From positions 310,001-374,000 of the forward strand of contig NZ_CP044524.1 in assembly GCF_008831545.1 (NCBI RefSeq): 64,000 nt of DNA, given 5' to 3'. Source of the stretch: Halorussus halophilus. GTDB lineage: Archaea > Halobacteriota > Halobacteria > Halobacteriales > Haladaptataceae. The position numbers were made by a program, and so were the translations under genes. The notes below the pieces were generated by a model. The model was given only the letters and a program-made list of their open reading frames with translations. It had not been told where the DNA came from and searched no databases. This document shows positions 52,487 to 61,140 of the stretch, one piece after another. Numbering within the stretch: position 1 is the stretch's first letter; each line of letters opens with the position of its first letter.

Positions 52487-53406
52487 AGTCCTTTGTCCTC
52501 CACTTCGCCGAGGTCACGCGGGTCGAGAACGTCTCTCAGTCCGTCACCCAAGAGGTTGAATCCAAGTACCGTTATCATGATAGCTAATCCGGGGAAGTTT
52601 ACGACCCACCACGCGTCTTGGAGATAATTACGACCCTGAGAGAGCATCGTTCCCCATTCGGGTGTCGGGGGTTGTGCGCCAAGCCCCAAGAACGAGAGGC
52701 CCGCCGTTCCGAGGATGACGTAGGCCATGTCCATCGTTGCGAGGACAATCACTGGTGTGATGACGTTTGGAAGGACGTGGCGAGCGACGATTCGAGTCCG
52801 GGATACGTCCATCAACTGGGCTGCCTTGATGAACTCCTTCTCTTTCACGGAGAGGACGCTTCCACGTATGATTCGGGCGTACTGGGTCCATCCCACGACC
52901 GCTAGCGCTATCATGATATTCGTCAGACTCGGCCCTAGTATGCCTGCGATGACGAGCGCAAGTAGTATTCCTGGGAACGCTAACAGGATATCGACGAACC
53001 GCATCAGTGCCTCGTCGACCCACCCGCCAGCGTATCCTGCGACGACGCCAATTATGGTACCGATAGCGAGCGTAATTGCGACGACCGTGACGGCAATCCG
53101 TAGCGTAATGCGAGCCCCATAGAGCAGTCGCGTCAGCATATCTCGCCCGAGTTGGTCCGTCCCCATCGGATGCTCGGTGGACGGTGGCTCCAATCGATTG
53201 AGCAGGTCCTGCTCGTTCGGTTCTGCCGGGGCGATGAGTGGAGCCAATATCGCCGCCACGACGACCACGAGGACGAACATCAACCCGACGAGATTGAGGC
53301 GGTTCGACGTGAATTGCTGGTACTTCCGCGACGCACGAATGCCACGAATTCGGGAGCGAAGGCGTTGGACTGTGGATTTGGACTCGATATTTGATTCCGT
53401 ACTCAT
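52483..53406 (-). CDS. ABC transporter permease (DppC-like)
   Basis: A 307-residue membrane protein with a short N-terminal cytoplasmic tail, one helix (LVGLMFVLVVVVAAILAPLIA), the OppC N-terminal motif HPMGTDQLGRDMLTRLLYGARITL, and five further helices. The EAA loop for ATPase coupling is visible (MDVSRTRIVARHVLPNVITPV). It overlaps both neighbours by 4 bases. Confidence 0.95.
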   Translation of the reverse strand: MSTESNIESKSTVQRLRSRIRGIRASRKYQQFTSNRLNLVGLMFVLVVVVAAILAPLIAPAEPNEQDLLNRLEPPSTEHPMGTDQLGRDMLTRLLYGARITLRIAVTVVAITLAIGTIIGVVAGYAGGWVDEALMRFVDILLAFPGILLALVIAGILGPSLTNIMIALAVVGWTQYARIIRGSVLSVKEKEFIKAAQLMDVSRTRIVARHVLPNVITPVIVLATMDMAYVILGTAGLSFLGLGAQPPTPEWGTMLSQGRNYLQDAWWVVNFPGLAIMITVLGFNLLGDGLRDVLDPRDLGEVEDKGL

Positions 53407-54350
53407 GCGTTTCCTCCTTCGAACGAAATGCGTGGGTCGATGTACCGATACGTGAGGTCCACGACGAAGTTCGTCAACACGAAGATGACGGCGATTAGCA
53501 GGACGAGTCCCTGCACGACCGGATAGTCGCGCGCGAAGATTGCGTTGATGAGCAGGTCGCCCAAGCCTGGCCGTTGGAAGACGATTTCGACGATGACGGC
53601 TCCATTCAACAGATACCCGAACTGGAGTCCGACGATGGTTACGACCGGAATCAAGGCGTTGCGTAACGCGTGTTTGTAAATCACGATACGCTCGCGGAGC
53701 CCCTTCGAACGGGCGGTCCGGATGTACTCCTCGTCGAGGACTTCCAGCATCGACGACCGGACGAGACGGGTGATAATCGCCGCCATGCCGCTTCCGAGCG
53801 TCAAGGCTGGAAGGACGAGATGCTCGATACCCCCGACCCCTGCTACTGGGAAGAGACCGAGGTGTATGGAGAACACGATGATGAACAGGTAGCCCAGCCA
53901 GAAGTTCGGCATGGATACCCCTAGAAGGGCCGCAATCTGGCTCACGTAGTCCGGTGTGCCACCCTTATGAACGGCGCTGATTACGCCGGTGGGAATCGAG
54001 ATTGCGAGTGCGACCAGCATTCCCGCCACGGCCAGTTCGAGCGTCTCCGGAAGGCGATTCCAGATGAGTTCTGTGACGGGTGTCTCCTGGTAGTACGATT
54101 GTCTGAGGTCCCCGTGGAGGACGTCCCAGACCCAGTTTGCGTACTGCACTGGAATCGGTTCGTTCAGGCCGTGTTGTTGACGGAAGTCTTGGACGGCAGC
54201 GTCCGATGGTGAACGCCCGCCTGCCTGTTGGCGGAGGATGGTTCGAGCTGGGTCGCCGGGAGTGAAGTACATCAGGCTGAATGTCAGTATCGACACGCCG
54301 ACCAAGACGAGCAACACCGTCGCCGAGCGTCTCACGAGGAAGTTTAACAT
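53403..54350 (-). CDS. ABC transporter permease (DppB-like)
   Basis: A 315-residue membrane protein with six helices. The first helix VLLVLVGVSILTFSLMYFTPGDP and the EAA coupling loop (RTARSKGLRERIVIYKHALRNALIPVV) are typical of DppB/OppB/NikB. It follows the binding-protein gene by 21 bases on the same strand and overlaps DppC by 4 bases. Confidence 0.95.
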   Translation of the reverse strand: MLNFLVRRSATVLLVLVGVSILTFSLMYFTPGDPARTILRQQAGGRSPSDAAVQDFRQQHGLNEPIPVQYANWVWDVLHGDLRQSYYQETPVTELIWNRLPETLELAVAGMLVALAISIPTGVISAVHKGGTPDYVSQIAALLGVSMPNFWLGYLFIIVFSIHLGLFPVAGVGGIEHLVLPALTLGSGMAAIITRLVRSSMLEVLDEEYIRTARSKGLRERIVIYKHALRNALIPVVTIVGLQFGYLLNGAVIVEIVFQRPGLGDLLINAIFARDYPVVQGLVLLIAVIFVLTNFVVDLTYRYIDPRISFEGGNA

Positions 54351-54371
54351 AATTCGTAGAGAGGGAGTTGA

Positions 54372-56003
54372 TTAGGAGTGTTCGATGCCGGGCCACCGGA
54401 CCATCTCGGGAATCGGCCGCAAGTCGAGGTCGTTGACGTCGTTGTACTTCGCGACGATGTATTCGCTGTAGTAGAGTGGAATGACCGCGGCCTGATCCAT
54501 CACCTTCTGTAAGGCCTGTTCGTACACTTCTTCCTTCTCGTTCTTGTCACCCGTTTGGAAGCCTTTCTCGATGAGTGAATCCACCTCTTTCCCTGGGTTG
54601 TACAGTCCAGTGTCGTTCTTCTCGTGGAGACGTTCGTTCATGTCTCCCTCGGAGTGGAAGGTCTCGTAGATCAGGTAGTCTGCCGCGCCACTGTTGGTTC
54701 CTGACTCGGTCACCTCGATGTGGGCGTTCCCGTTACGGACGGCGTCGTCGAACGCAGACTGTTCCATCACTTGGATTTCGACTGTCACGCCAGCCTTGTC
54801 GAACCGCTGTTGAAGTACTTGTGCGAGGAGTTTCCCGTCCGTCAGCTGATTGCTCACGAACAGTTTCAGGGTCTCGCCATCGTAGTTCGACTCTTCGACC
54901 AAACTCTTCGCCTTGTCCATATTGGGACCGTACGCTGGGAGCTTTTCGTGTGCGGACCAGTAGATACTCTTCGCGATGGGTCCTTTCGCAGGTACGCCGA
55001 CGCCGTTGAGTACCTCTTCGACGATGAGCTTCTGTGGAACGGCGTAGTTCAAGCCCTTGCGAAGTTTCACGTCGTCGGTTGGTGACTTGTACATGTTGAG
55101 CCGGGCAGTCCCGGTGCTCGGCGAGAGTTGCGTTATTGCGTCCGTCTCCTCGGACTTTTTGAGACTATCCAGCTTGTTCTTCGGCGGTTCGTACGCGATG
55201 TCTACGTCGTTGTTCTTCAGCGAGAGGGCCCGCGTGTTCGGGTCTGATATCACGTTGAACGTGAGTTCTGGGAGATTGACTTCGCCGTTCCAGTAGTCGT
55301 CGTACGCCTCCGTTTTCACGTACTGTTTGTCCTTCCGGTCGACGACTTGGAACGGACCCGTGCCGATTACTTCGCCTTCTTCGCGGTTTCTGCTTGGATG
55401 CTGGATGGCCACCATGTTGTGGGCGATGGTCCCCGGGAACGCAGGGAACGGGGAAGTCGTGGTGAACTCGACAGTCTTGTCGTCGAGTTTCTTGACTCCC
55501 TCGGGTTTGATGTGAAGCCACCCCGGAGCCCACGACCACTCTTTGAGGACTTCTTCGACCGAGAAGACTACTGCATCGGCCGTGAGTGGTTCGCCATTGT
55601 GGAAGGTGACGTCGTCGCGAAGCGTGAACTCCCACGTCGTCTCGTCCGTGGCGGTCCAGTCTTTGGCAAGCCAGGGCTTGAGTTTCATGTCGTTCGTCAC
55701 CCAGATAAGCGGTTCCAGGATGTTGGTGTAGTACGGCGTCACGCCGCCGTACACCTGCCAGACACCTGCGGTTGGGTCTGTCGATAGTGCTACCGTTGCT
55801 GGCTTTGCTTTCGTTGCGCCGGTCGTATCGTCACCGCTTTCCGTCGATTCGTCTGTCGCCGAGTCGGTGGTCTCGTTCGTGTCTTGGTACGGGTCGTCGT
55901 TGTTTTGGTCGTTGCCGCCTCCGGCACAGCCCGCGAGACTCGCTGCTCCACCAGCACCTAAAATCTGTAGCCAGTTTCGGCGAGTTTTGGGGTCGGTTGG
56001 CAT
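54372..56003 (-). CDS. ABC transporter substrate-binding lipoprotein (family 5)
   Basis: A 543-residue binding protein. Tat leader with lipobox (KTRRNWLQILGAGGAASLAGC, Cys26), then an Asp/Thr/Gly-rich linker (to about 65), then the SBP_bac_5 domain: DWTATDETTWEFTLRDDVTFHNGEPLTADAVVFS is the family signature, and FNVISDPNTRALSLKNNDVDIA the hinge region. It supplies peptides, sugars or metals (nickel) in this class; which is not clear from the sequence. First gene of the operon. Confidence 0.93.
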   Translation of the reverse strand: MPTDPKTRRNWLQILGAGGAASLAGCAGGGNDQNNDDPYQDTNETTDSATDESTESGDDTTGATKAKPATVALSTDPTAGVWQVYGGVTPYYTNILEPLIWVTNDMKLKPWLAKDWTATDETTWEFTLRDDVTFHNGEPLTADAVVFSVEEVLKEWSWAPGWLHIKPEGVKKLDDKTVEFTTTSPFPAFPGTIAHNMVAIQHPSRNREEGEVIGTGPFQVVDRKDKQYVKTEAYDDYWNGEVNLPELTFNVISDPNTRALSLKNNDVDIAYEPPKNKLDSLKKSEETDAITQLSPSTGTARLNMYKSPTDDVKLRKGLNYAVPQKLIVEEVLNGVGVPAKGPIAKSIYWSAHEKLPAYGPNMDKAKSLVEESNYDGETLKLFVSNQLTDGKLLAQVLQQRFDKAGVTVEIQVMEQSAFDDAVRNGNAHIEVTESGTNSGAADYLIYETFHSEGDMNERLHEKNDTGLYNPGKEVDSLIEKGFQTGDKNEKEEVYEQALQKVMDQAAVIPLYYSEYIVAKYNDVNDLDLRPIPEMVRWPGIEHS

Positions 56004-56469
56004 GTGTGGGAACCTATTGCACGTTCACATCCCAAATAGATTTCCCACAACGACATAACCGGTTACTTAAACAGGGTCTTGTTTCCCTCCTTGTTTAAGT
56101 CAAAGTGGCCTTTCGTATCCACGCCTCTTCCGTAGATTCTCCTTGTATTCGAAAATCGACGCCTCTGATCATTTCTTCGAACCATCGGATTGCCAGCGAG
56201 TCCAACCAACGCAAACTACACTGTCAGCTATTCTTCCCTAGGTTTGTCCTGGTGTACCATCTCCACGTCTCGCTATCGCTGGCAGTAACCTTTCTTGCGA
56301 AGTAAATATATAAAAATTGTCACCATCGGAAATGTACGCGGAAAAGTGACTCTTCTTCCAGTGAAACGGGCTACTGCAGTTGACGAACCACAACGACCTA
56401 AACGGTGATGAGCGACTACTCCATCGCAGCGCGCGACTAGACTATCTTAGCTACCCAATTCGCAGTGAA
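56004..56469. other. intergenic, no convincing gene
   Basis: Some 460 bases upstream of the transporter operon, moderately AT-rich, with AAATATATAAAAATTG near 56306. Short open frames lack motifs. It probably holds the promoter of the operon. Confidence 0.5.
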
Positions 56470-56625
56470 CTATTGCACGATACCCGAATCACGAAGCCGT
56501 TCCACTCGGTGGGAGACGGTCGGCGTGGAGAGATAGACTTCGTTCACGATGTCTCGGAACGAATGGCAAGCATCTGCTAACAACAGTCGAAGGGTAGTGA
56601 CGTCTGTCGAATCAAGTTCGGGCAT
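56470..56625 (-). pseudogene. truncated Lrp/AsnC-type regulator (HTH part only)
   Basis: From the ATG at 56625 the minus strand encodes MPELDSTDVTTLRLLLADAC, then an HTH (HSFRDIVNEVYLSTPTVSHR) and VERLRDSGIVQ, and then stops at TAG. In intact relatives the frame continues with a strand like RFTV; here the stop is followed by FTANWVA in frame, so a nonsense change ended the gene and the rest has decayed. Intact halobacterial members often carry a TRASH metal-sensing domain. It is thus likely the dead regulator of the metal permease downstream. Confidence 0.7.
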
Positions 56626-56837
56626 CCGGTGGTAGCTACTAGGGACCATCCGTTTTTCTGTGTAACGTCTCCGAAGCATATCGCAATCAGAGAGCAGTGC
56701 CCGAACGTAACGCCGTGATGGATACAGGGTCGCCGATCGAGATCCTGATTGGACTTTAGGAACCTAAACTCAGCCGTCTACTCGCGGTGGGTGTATTAAC
56801 CAAAACCCCGTAAGGTGTGGAACCCCTACCAAACGAC

Positions 56838-58169
56838 ATGGACCGGAAAGAATACGCAATCCTCGCTGTCATCGCGCTTGCGACAGTCGGCATCGGCGTG
56901 TTCACGACGTCCAAACCACTCGGCACGTTCTTCGCCGAGAGCATCCAGCAGTTCGTGACGACGACTGCCGCGATGGCGTGGATAACGTGGTGGGCGCTCG
57001 TCGTCGGATTCGCCATCGCTGGCGGCGTCGAGGCGTGGACCTCCCAAGAGGCGGTCTCGGACCTCTTAGAAGGTCACGGCCCCCGCGAAATCGGCTACGG
57101 GTCGCTGTTCGGATTCGTCTCTTCGTCGTGTTCCTACAGCGCAATCGCCACCGCGAAGAACCTCTTCAAGAAGGGCGGTTCTGCGGCGGCCACGCTCGGG
57201 GCGTTCATGTTCGCCTCGACCAATCTCGTCATCGAAATCGGCGCAGTCATCTGGATACTGTTGGGCTGGCAGTTCCTACTGGCGGACATCGTCGGCGGAT
57301 TCATGCTCATCGGTCTGATGGCGTTCGGGTTCGTCTACCTCGTCCCGGACAAAGTCGTCGAGGAGGCGAAACAGAACGTACTGGACGAGGGCGCGCCGAC
57401 CGTCCAAGACCCCGTCTGTGGGATGGAAGTCAACACCGAGGAAGCCGACCACACTATCGAACACGACGGCCAGACGTACTACTTCTGCTCGGAGTCCTGC
57501 AAGGAGAGCTTCGACCCCGAAGAAGCGAACACGACCGTCCGCGAGCAGGCAACGTCGCTCTCGGGGTGGAAGGCGCTGGCCGACAAGCAGTGGAAGGAGT
57601 GGGGCATGCTCTGGGACGAAATCGCAATCGGGTTCATCTTCGCAGGACTCATTGCCGGATTCATCCCCGAGCAGGTCTGGACGTCCATCTTCTCCGGCCA
57701 GACGTTCGGCCTGCCCGTCTACATCTTCTGGACCGCTGTCGTCGGAGCCGTCATCGGCGTCGCCACGTTCGTCTGCTCTGTCGGTAACGTCCCGTTCGGC
57801 GCGGTGCTGTTCTCGAACGGGCTTCCGTTCGGGAGCGTCCTGAGCTACATCTACGCGGACCTCATCGTCCCACCGATTATGGACGCCTATCGGGAGTACT
57901 ACGGGACGAAGTTCGCTGCAATCCTCTCGGGGATGATTTTCGTCGCTGCCGTCGTCACGGGCGTCGTCATTCACTTCCTGTTCCTCAGCCTCGGTTTCAT
58001 CCCGAAGCCATCGTCGGTCCAGATTGCAGAGGTGAAGATAGAGATGAACTACAAGATGGTCCTGAACGTCCTCGCAACTGCGTTCTTCCTCTTCCTCTAT
58101 TGGCTCCACCGCTCGGAGTCGGTCGAAGGAGATGGAGAACACGGTCAGCACGCACATTCGGCCGACTGA
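56838..58169 (+). CDS. PF03773-type permease with one YHS/TRASH domain
   Basis: A 443-residue membrane protein paralogous to the one at 44673. Helices in the first half include FVSSSCSYSAIATAKNLFKKGGSAA near residue 95. The cytoplasmic YHS domain lies at about 185-225 (DPVCGMEVNTEE...YYFCSESCKESFDPEE). The second half carries CSVGNVPFGAVLFSNGLPFGSV. It lacks the second, C-terminal YHS domain but ends with a short His-rich tail (EHGQHAHSAD). Probably moves copper or another soft metal. Start: ATG at 56838. Confidence 0.9.
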   Translation: MDRKEYAILAVIALATVGIGVFTTSKPLGTFFAESIQQFVTTTAAMAWITWWALVVGFAIAGGVEAWTSQEAVSDLLEGHGPREIGYGSLFGFVSSSCSYSAIATAKNLFKKGGSAAATLGAFMFASTNLVIEIGAVIWILLGWQFLLADIVGGFMLIGLMAFGFVYLVPDKVVEEAKQNVLDEGAPTVQDPVCGMEVNTEEADHTIEHDGQTYYFCSESCKESFDPEEANTTVREQATSLSGWKALADKQWKEWGMLWDEIAIGFIFAGLIAGFIPEQVWTSIFSGQTFGLPVYIFWTAVVGAVIGVATFVCSVGNVPFGAVLFSNGLPFGSVLSYIYADLIVPPIMDAYREYYGTKFAAILSGMIFVAAVVTGVVIHFLFLSLGFIPKPSSVQIAEVKIEMNYKMVLNVLATAFFLFLYWLHRSESVEGDGEHGQHAHSAD

Positions 58170-58198
58170 CGACTGCAATACTATTTTTCGCCGGGGAA

Positions 58199-59623
58199 TC
58201 AACGGCGGGCGAGTATTGTAACACAGGTCAAAAGTGCGAGAGTAGTCGCACTTACTCCGAATCCCGGTATCGTGGTATGGCCTGGTGTAGTGTCTACGTG
58301 TAGTTCGGGCGTTGTTTCGCTCTGTGGGACTGAGTTGGTGGTCTCGATTGAGGTCGGCGGCGCTGTCGAGTTACGTAAGTCTGTGTCCTGTTGGTCGCTT
58401 CCGGTGTAGGTTCGATCGACGGACGGACCATCGAACCACTCGTTGTGATTGGTATCTTGGTGGGCGACGACCACGATCTCGTCAACGTCTACTGGTTTGT
58501 TGTTGTACACAGCTACCGTGTGCTTGCCGGAGTCGAGGAACTTCGTTTGGCCGACGACTGGGCCGTCTGCAGACCCGTTGTGGAGCACGAGAAAGCCCCC
58601 TGCTGAAAGTGAAGCGGTCACGGATACCCGTTTGAGTTCACCGTCTCTCTGTACCCTATTGACGGTGAGTGAAGCACGCTGACCGGCTACTTCGACGGGA
58701 ACAGATTCGTCGAGCAGTGACCGTTTGTCTAGACGAACTCGGAGAGTTACGTTCTCGGCTGTCGGTGGTATGGTCCCTCGTCGGAACGTTGCGTTGAAGC
58801 TACCCTCGTAGGGATAGCTTTCCGGTTTGGGTGGTTCGACTGTCGCTTCACGAGTTAATCGGAACGACTCGTTGCTGGCGGTATCGGGATTGTCACTGCC
58901 GGTGAGGACGACTGTGACGGGCCATCCCGTTCCAACGTTCGTCTTCCCGGAAATCGTGAGGTTCGACTGAGTATTGACGTGAACCATCCCGTCTGGGGTT
59001 GTCTCGATCGACGCCCACCGTGTTTCGACTGGGGCAATTGCACGTTGGCGGTCTTCGGTCAGCGGCGAGTCTGCCGCGAGCGTTGCTCGAACGAGGAACG
59101 GGGTCGGTTCGTATTCCAGTGCATCTTTATCAACCTCGTTACCGCGGGTGGGCCGAACTTTGTCGAGTTCGAGGACGACAAAGTAGGTGCTGTTTGTGGC
59201 GTCTGCGAAGACGCGGACCCCCGTTCCGTTCAGAACGTCGAGGGTCATCGCCTGCCGACTCGGGCCGGGATTCGTCTGCGTGATTGTGAGGTCTCCGTGC
59301 TCAGACATTGCTGTGAGGAACCGTTCTGTCGTCGTGGTTCCGTTTGCCGCGTCGACAGCGTCTGCGAAGCTCGGTATTTTGAGTTCAACAACGAGTAGGT
59401 CGTCGTCGTTGACGCCGGTTGCACGAGACAGCGACCCGTCGTTGATCGCCGTACTCACTGCGGAAGCGTTGTGGAAGTCTGTTTCGTTCGCTTGTGCCTG
59501 CCACGTTCCGACGTGGTCTATCGAGACTTCATTCTCTAGGGACGGGGAGTGGGTCGCACTAATCGCACTTACCCCACTGCTGAGGACAAGTGAAAGTACG
59601 AGGATTGCGTGGAGGGGGCGCAT
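58199..59623 (-). CDS. secreted surface protein with DUF7282 domain and PGF-CTERM-like tail
   Basis: A 474-residue protein. Signal peptide (LHAILVLSLVLSSGVSAISA). Residues ~40-190 and ~190-320 are two beta domains (BGTF-like region with VHVNTQSNLTISGKTNVGTG). A DUF7282 domain follows at 320-410 (RVSVTASLSAGGFLVLHNGS, then VVAHQDTNHNEWFDG). After a Thr/Ser-rich linker it ends in TTIPGFGVSATTLALL and LARR, a PGF-CTERM-like sorting signal recognised by archaeosortase A. A cell-surface protein, it lies tail to tail with the YHS permease. Function unknown. Confidence 0.85.
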   Translation of the reverse strand: MRPLHAILVLSLVLSSGVSAISATHSPSLENEVSIDHVGTWQAQANETDFHNASAVSTAINDGSLSRATGVNDDDLLVVELKIPSFADAVDAANGTTTTERFLTAMSEHGDLTITQTNPGPSRQAMTLDVLNGTGVRVFADATNSTYFVVLELDKVRPTRGNEVDKDALEYEPTPFLVRATLAADSPLTEDRQRAIAPVETRWASIETTPDGMVHVNTQSNLTISGKTNVGTGWPVTVVLTGSDNPDTASNESFRLTREATVEPPKPESYPYEGSFNATFRRGTIPPTAENVTLRVRLDKRSLLDESVPVEVAGQRASLTVNRVQRDGELKRVSVTASLSAGGFLVLHNGSADGPVVGQTKFLDSGKHTVAVYNNKPVDVDEIVVVAHQDTNHNEWFDGPSVDRTYTGSDQQDTDLRNSTAPPTSIETTNSVPQSETTPELHVDTTPGHTTIPGFGVSATTLALLTCVTILARR

Positions 59624-59723
59624 ACAAACACACGCATCACTCCTTCGACAAAATATTTTCTAATTGACATCCCTCCACGACTCCGTCGGGGGTTTTCTCG
59701 CCTAACCTGTATAAATGACCGAA

Positions 59724-59736
59724 GATTTATATCTTA
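59724..59736 (+). promoter_or_regulatory. TATA-like promoter before the 59756 gene
   Basis: GATTTATATCTTA centred about 27 bases before the ATG at 59756 fits a leaderless promoter and supports that start over the frame start at 59609, which would run through the 5' end of the divergent gene. Confidence 0.6.
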
Positions 59737-59755
59737 TCGCAGTAACGGACCGGCT

Positions 59756-60874
59756 ATGTCTCCGCCCTCCAGACGAAAGTTCCTCCGACGATTCGGTGCT
59801 GGCGTGGCAGTTCCTGCGACCGGGACTCATGTGAGGTATAGGTCCAAGAAACGAACTAAGCCCACTACTGTAGAATGGAAACGCACCTACGGGACTAGCG
59901 ACTTCCAGTGTGACAAACTCGTTGGAAATGAGAACCATGTCCTACTAGTCGGACGAACCGGTAGCGGCCGGTCGGAGACCCCGTGGCTGACCGAAGTCGA
60001 CGCAGAGGGCGAACGAATGTGGACCACGACCATCAAAACGCCGGGCTTCACGACTGCGGTCGATGCCGTCCCCGTCAACGGCGGATACACCGTGCTTGGC
60101 ACTACGGACGAATCTCCTTCGCTTTGGCTACTCCATCTCGACAACAATGGCCAAGAACAGTGGCGACACCGTACCGAAGCTCCTCACGGCGTTCACGTTC
60201 TCCACGACATAGAGGACGGTTATCTCATTGGCGGATACCGTGGAAACCCTCGACGGGTCGATGCCGATCTCGATGCCTGGCTCCGCGCGGTCGATACTGA
60301 TGGTCGAACACGTTGGGATCGAACGTACGATGGAACCTTCGTCAGCGATGTCCTTCCGCACGAGGAGGGCTTTCTTCTCGCCGGTGGAACTGACGGTGAC
60401 GCTTGGTTACGTGCAATCCGTCCGGACGGCACGTCGTCGTGGAACCACACCTACGGTGGCGTCGAATCTGAGGGAGTCAGTGTCGCGCTTCCTACAGACG
60501 ACGGGTTCCTCTACGCTGGTCGGACGCAGTCGATACCAAATGACTACACACGTGGGATGCTCGTCAAGACTACGACAAACGGTGAGTTCGTCTGGCGACG
60601 AACGTACGACCTTCGGTACGTCGTGGACGTAACTCCCCTCGACGAGGGATTTGCGTTTACCGGAGAACCGAACAATCAAGACCGAACGGGACGAGATCCC
60701 GAGAAACCGATTTCATTGGTTGACCGGTGGGGAAGGGTTCAGGAGTTGGTCACGGTATCCGTCGACCTCGGGGAACCCGTTGGGCTATCACAGTTCAATG
60801 ACGGGACATTGGTGGTTGGCGGTTGGAGCGGCGAAGACGGAATCTGGTTGGCGAAGGTCGAATTCGAAACCTGA
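59756..60874 (+). CDS. secreted beta-propeller protein (Tat exported)
   Basis: A 372-residue protein with a twin-arginine leader (PSRRKFLRRFGAGVAVPATG) and no lipobox Cys. The body is built of repeats such as LTEVDAEGERMWTTT, LHLDNNGQEQWRHRT, LRAVDTDGRTRWDRTYDG and LRAIRPDGTSSWNHTYGG, a propeller pattern of about 50 residues per blade; the D-G-x-x-x-W-x-R-T-Y-G motif is the one of haloarchaeal surface propellers. Function unknown. It lies between the surface protein (divergent) and copB. Confidence 0.85.
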   Translation: MSPPSRRKFLRRFGAGVAVPATGTHVRYRSKKRTKPTTVEWKRTYGTSDFQCDKLVGNENHVLLVGRTGSGRSETPWLTEVDAEGERMWTTTIKTPGFTTAVDAVPVNGGYTVLGTTDESPSLWLLHLDNNGQEQWRHRTEAPHGVHVLHDIEDGYLIGGYRGNPRRVDADLDAWLRAVDTDGRTRWDRTYDGTFVSDVLPHEEGFLLAGGTDGDAWLRAIRPDGTSSWNHTYGGVESEGVSVALPTDDGFLYAGRTQSIPNDYTRGMLVKTTTNGEFVWRRTYDLRYVVDVTPLDEGFAFTGEPNNQDRTGRDPEKPISLVDRWGRVQELVTVSVDLGEPVGLSQFNDGTLVVGGWSGEDGIWLAKVEFET

Positions 60875-61140
60875 GTGAAACTTCATCAACTACTCTATGA
60901 TAGCGAGAGGATGGGAAAGCTTCGGCGCGAACTTCTACTCAGATGACTCCGATTCCAAACCTGAGAGTCATTTCGATAACCCCGAAACGTGGTCGACTGC
61001 GTCGTGGTCGAGTGTTGTGGCTACCGTACCAAGTTGGTTTGCGGTGTAATGTAGTCCGAATACCAGTCCCACGACGGTCCGGCGCAGGCCCAGAATATCC
61101 TTGTGCTTCGCTAACGTAACTGGTCCACTGAGGATGACCT

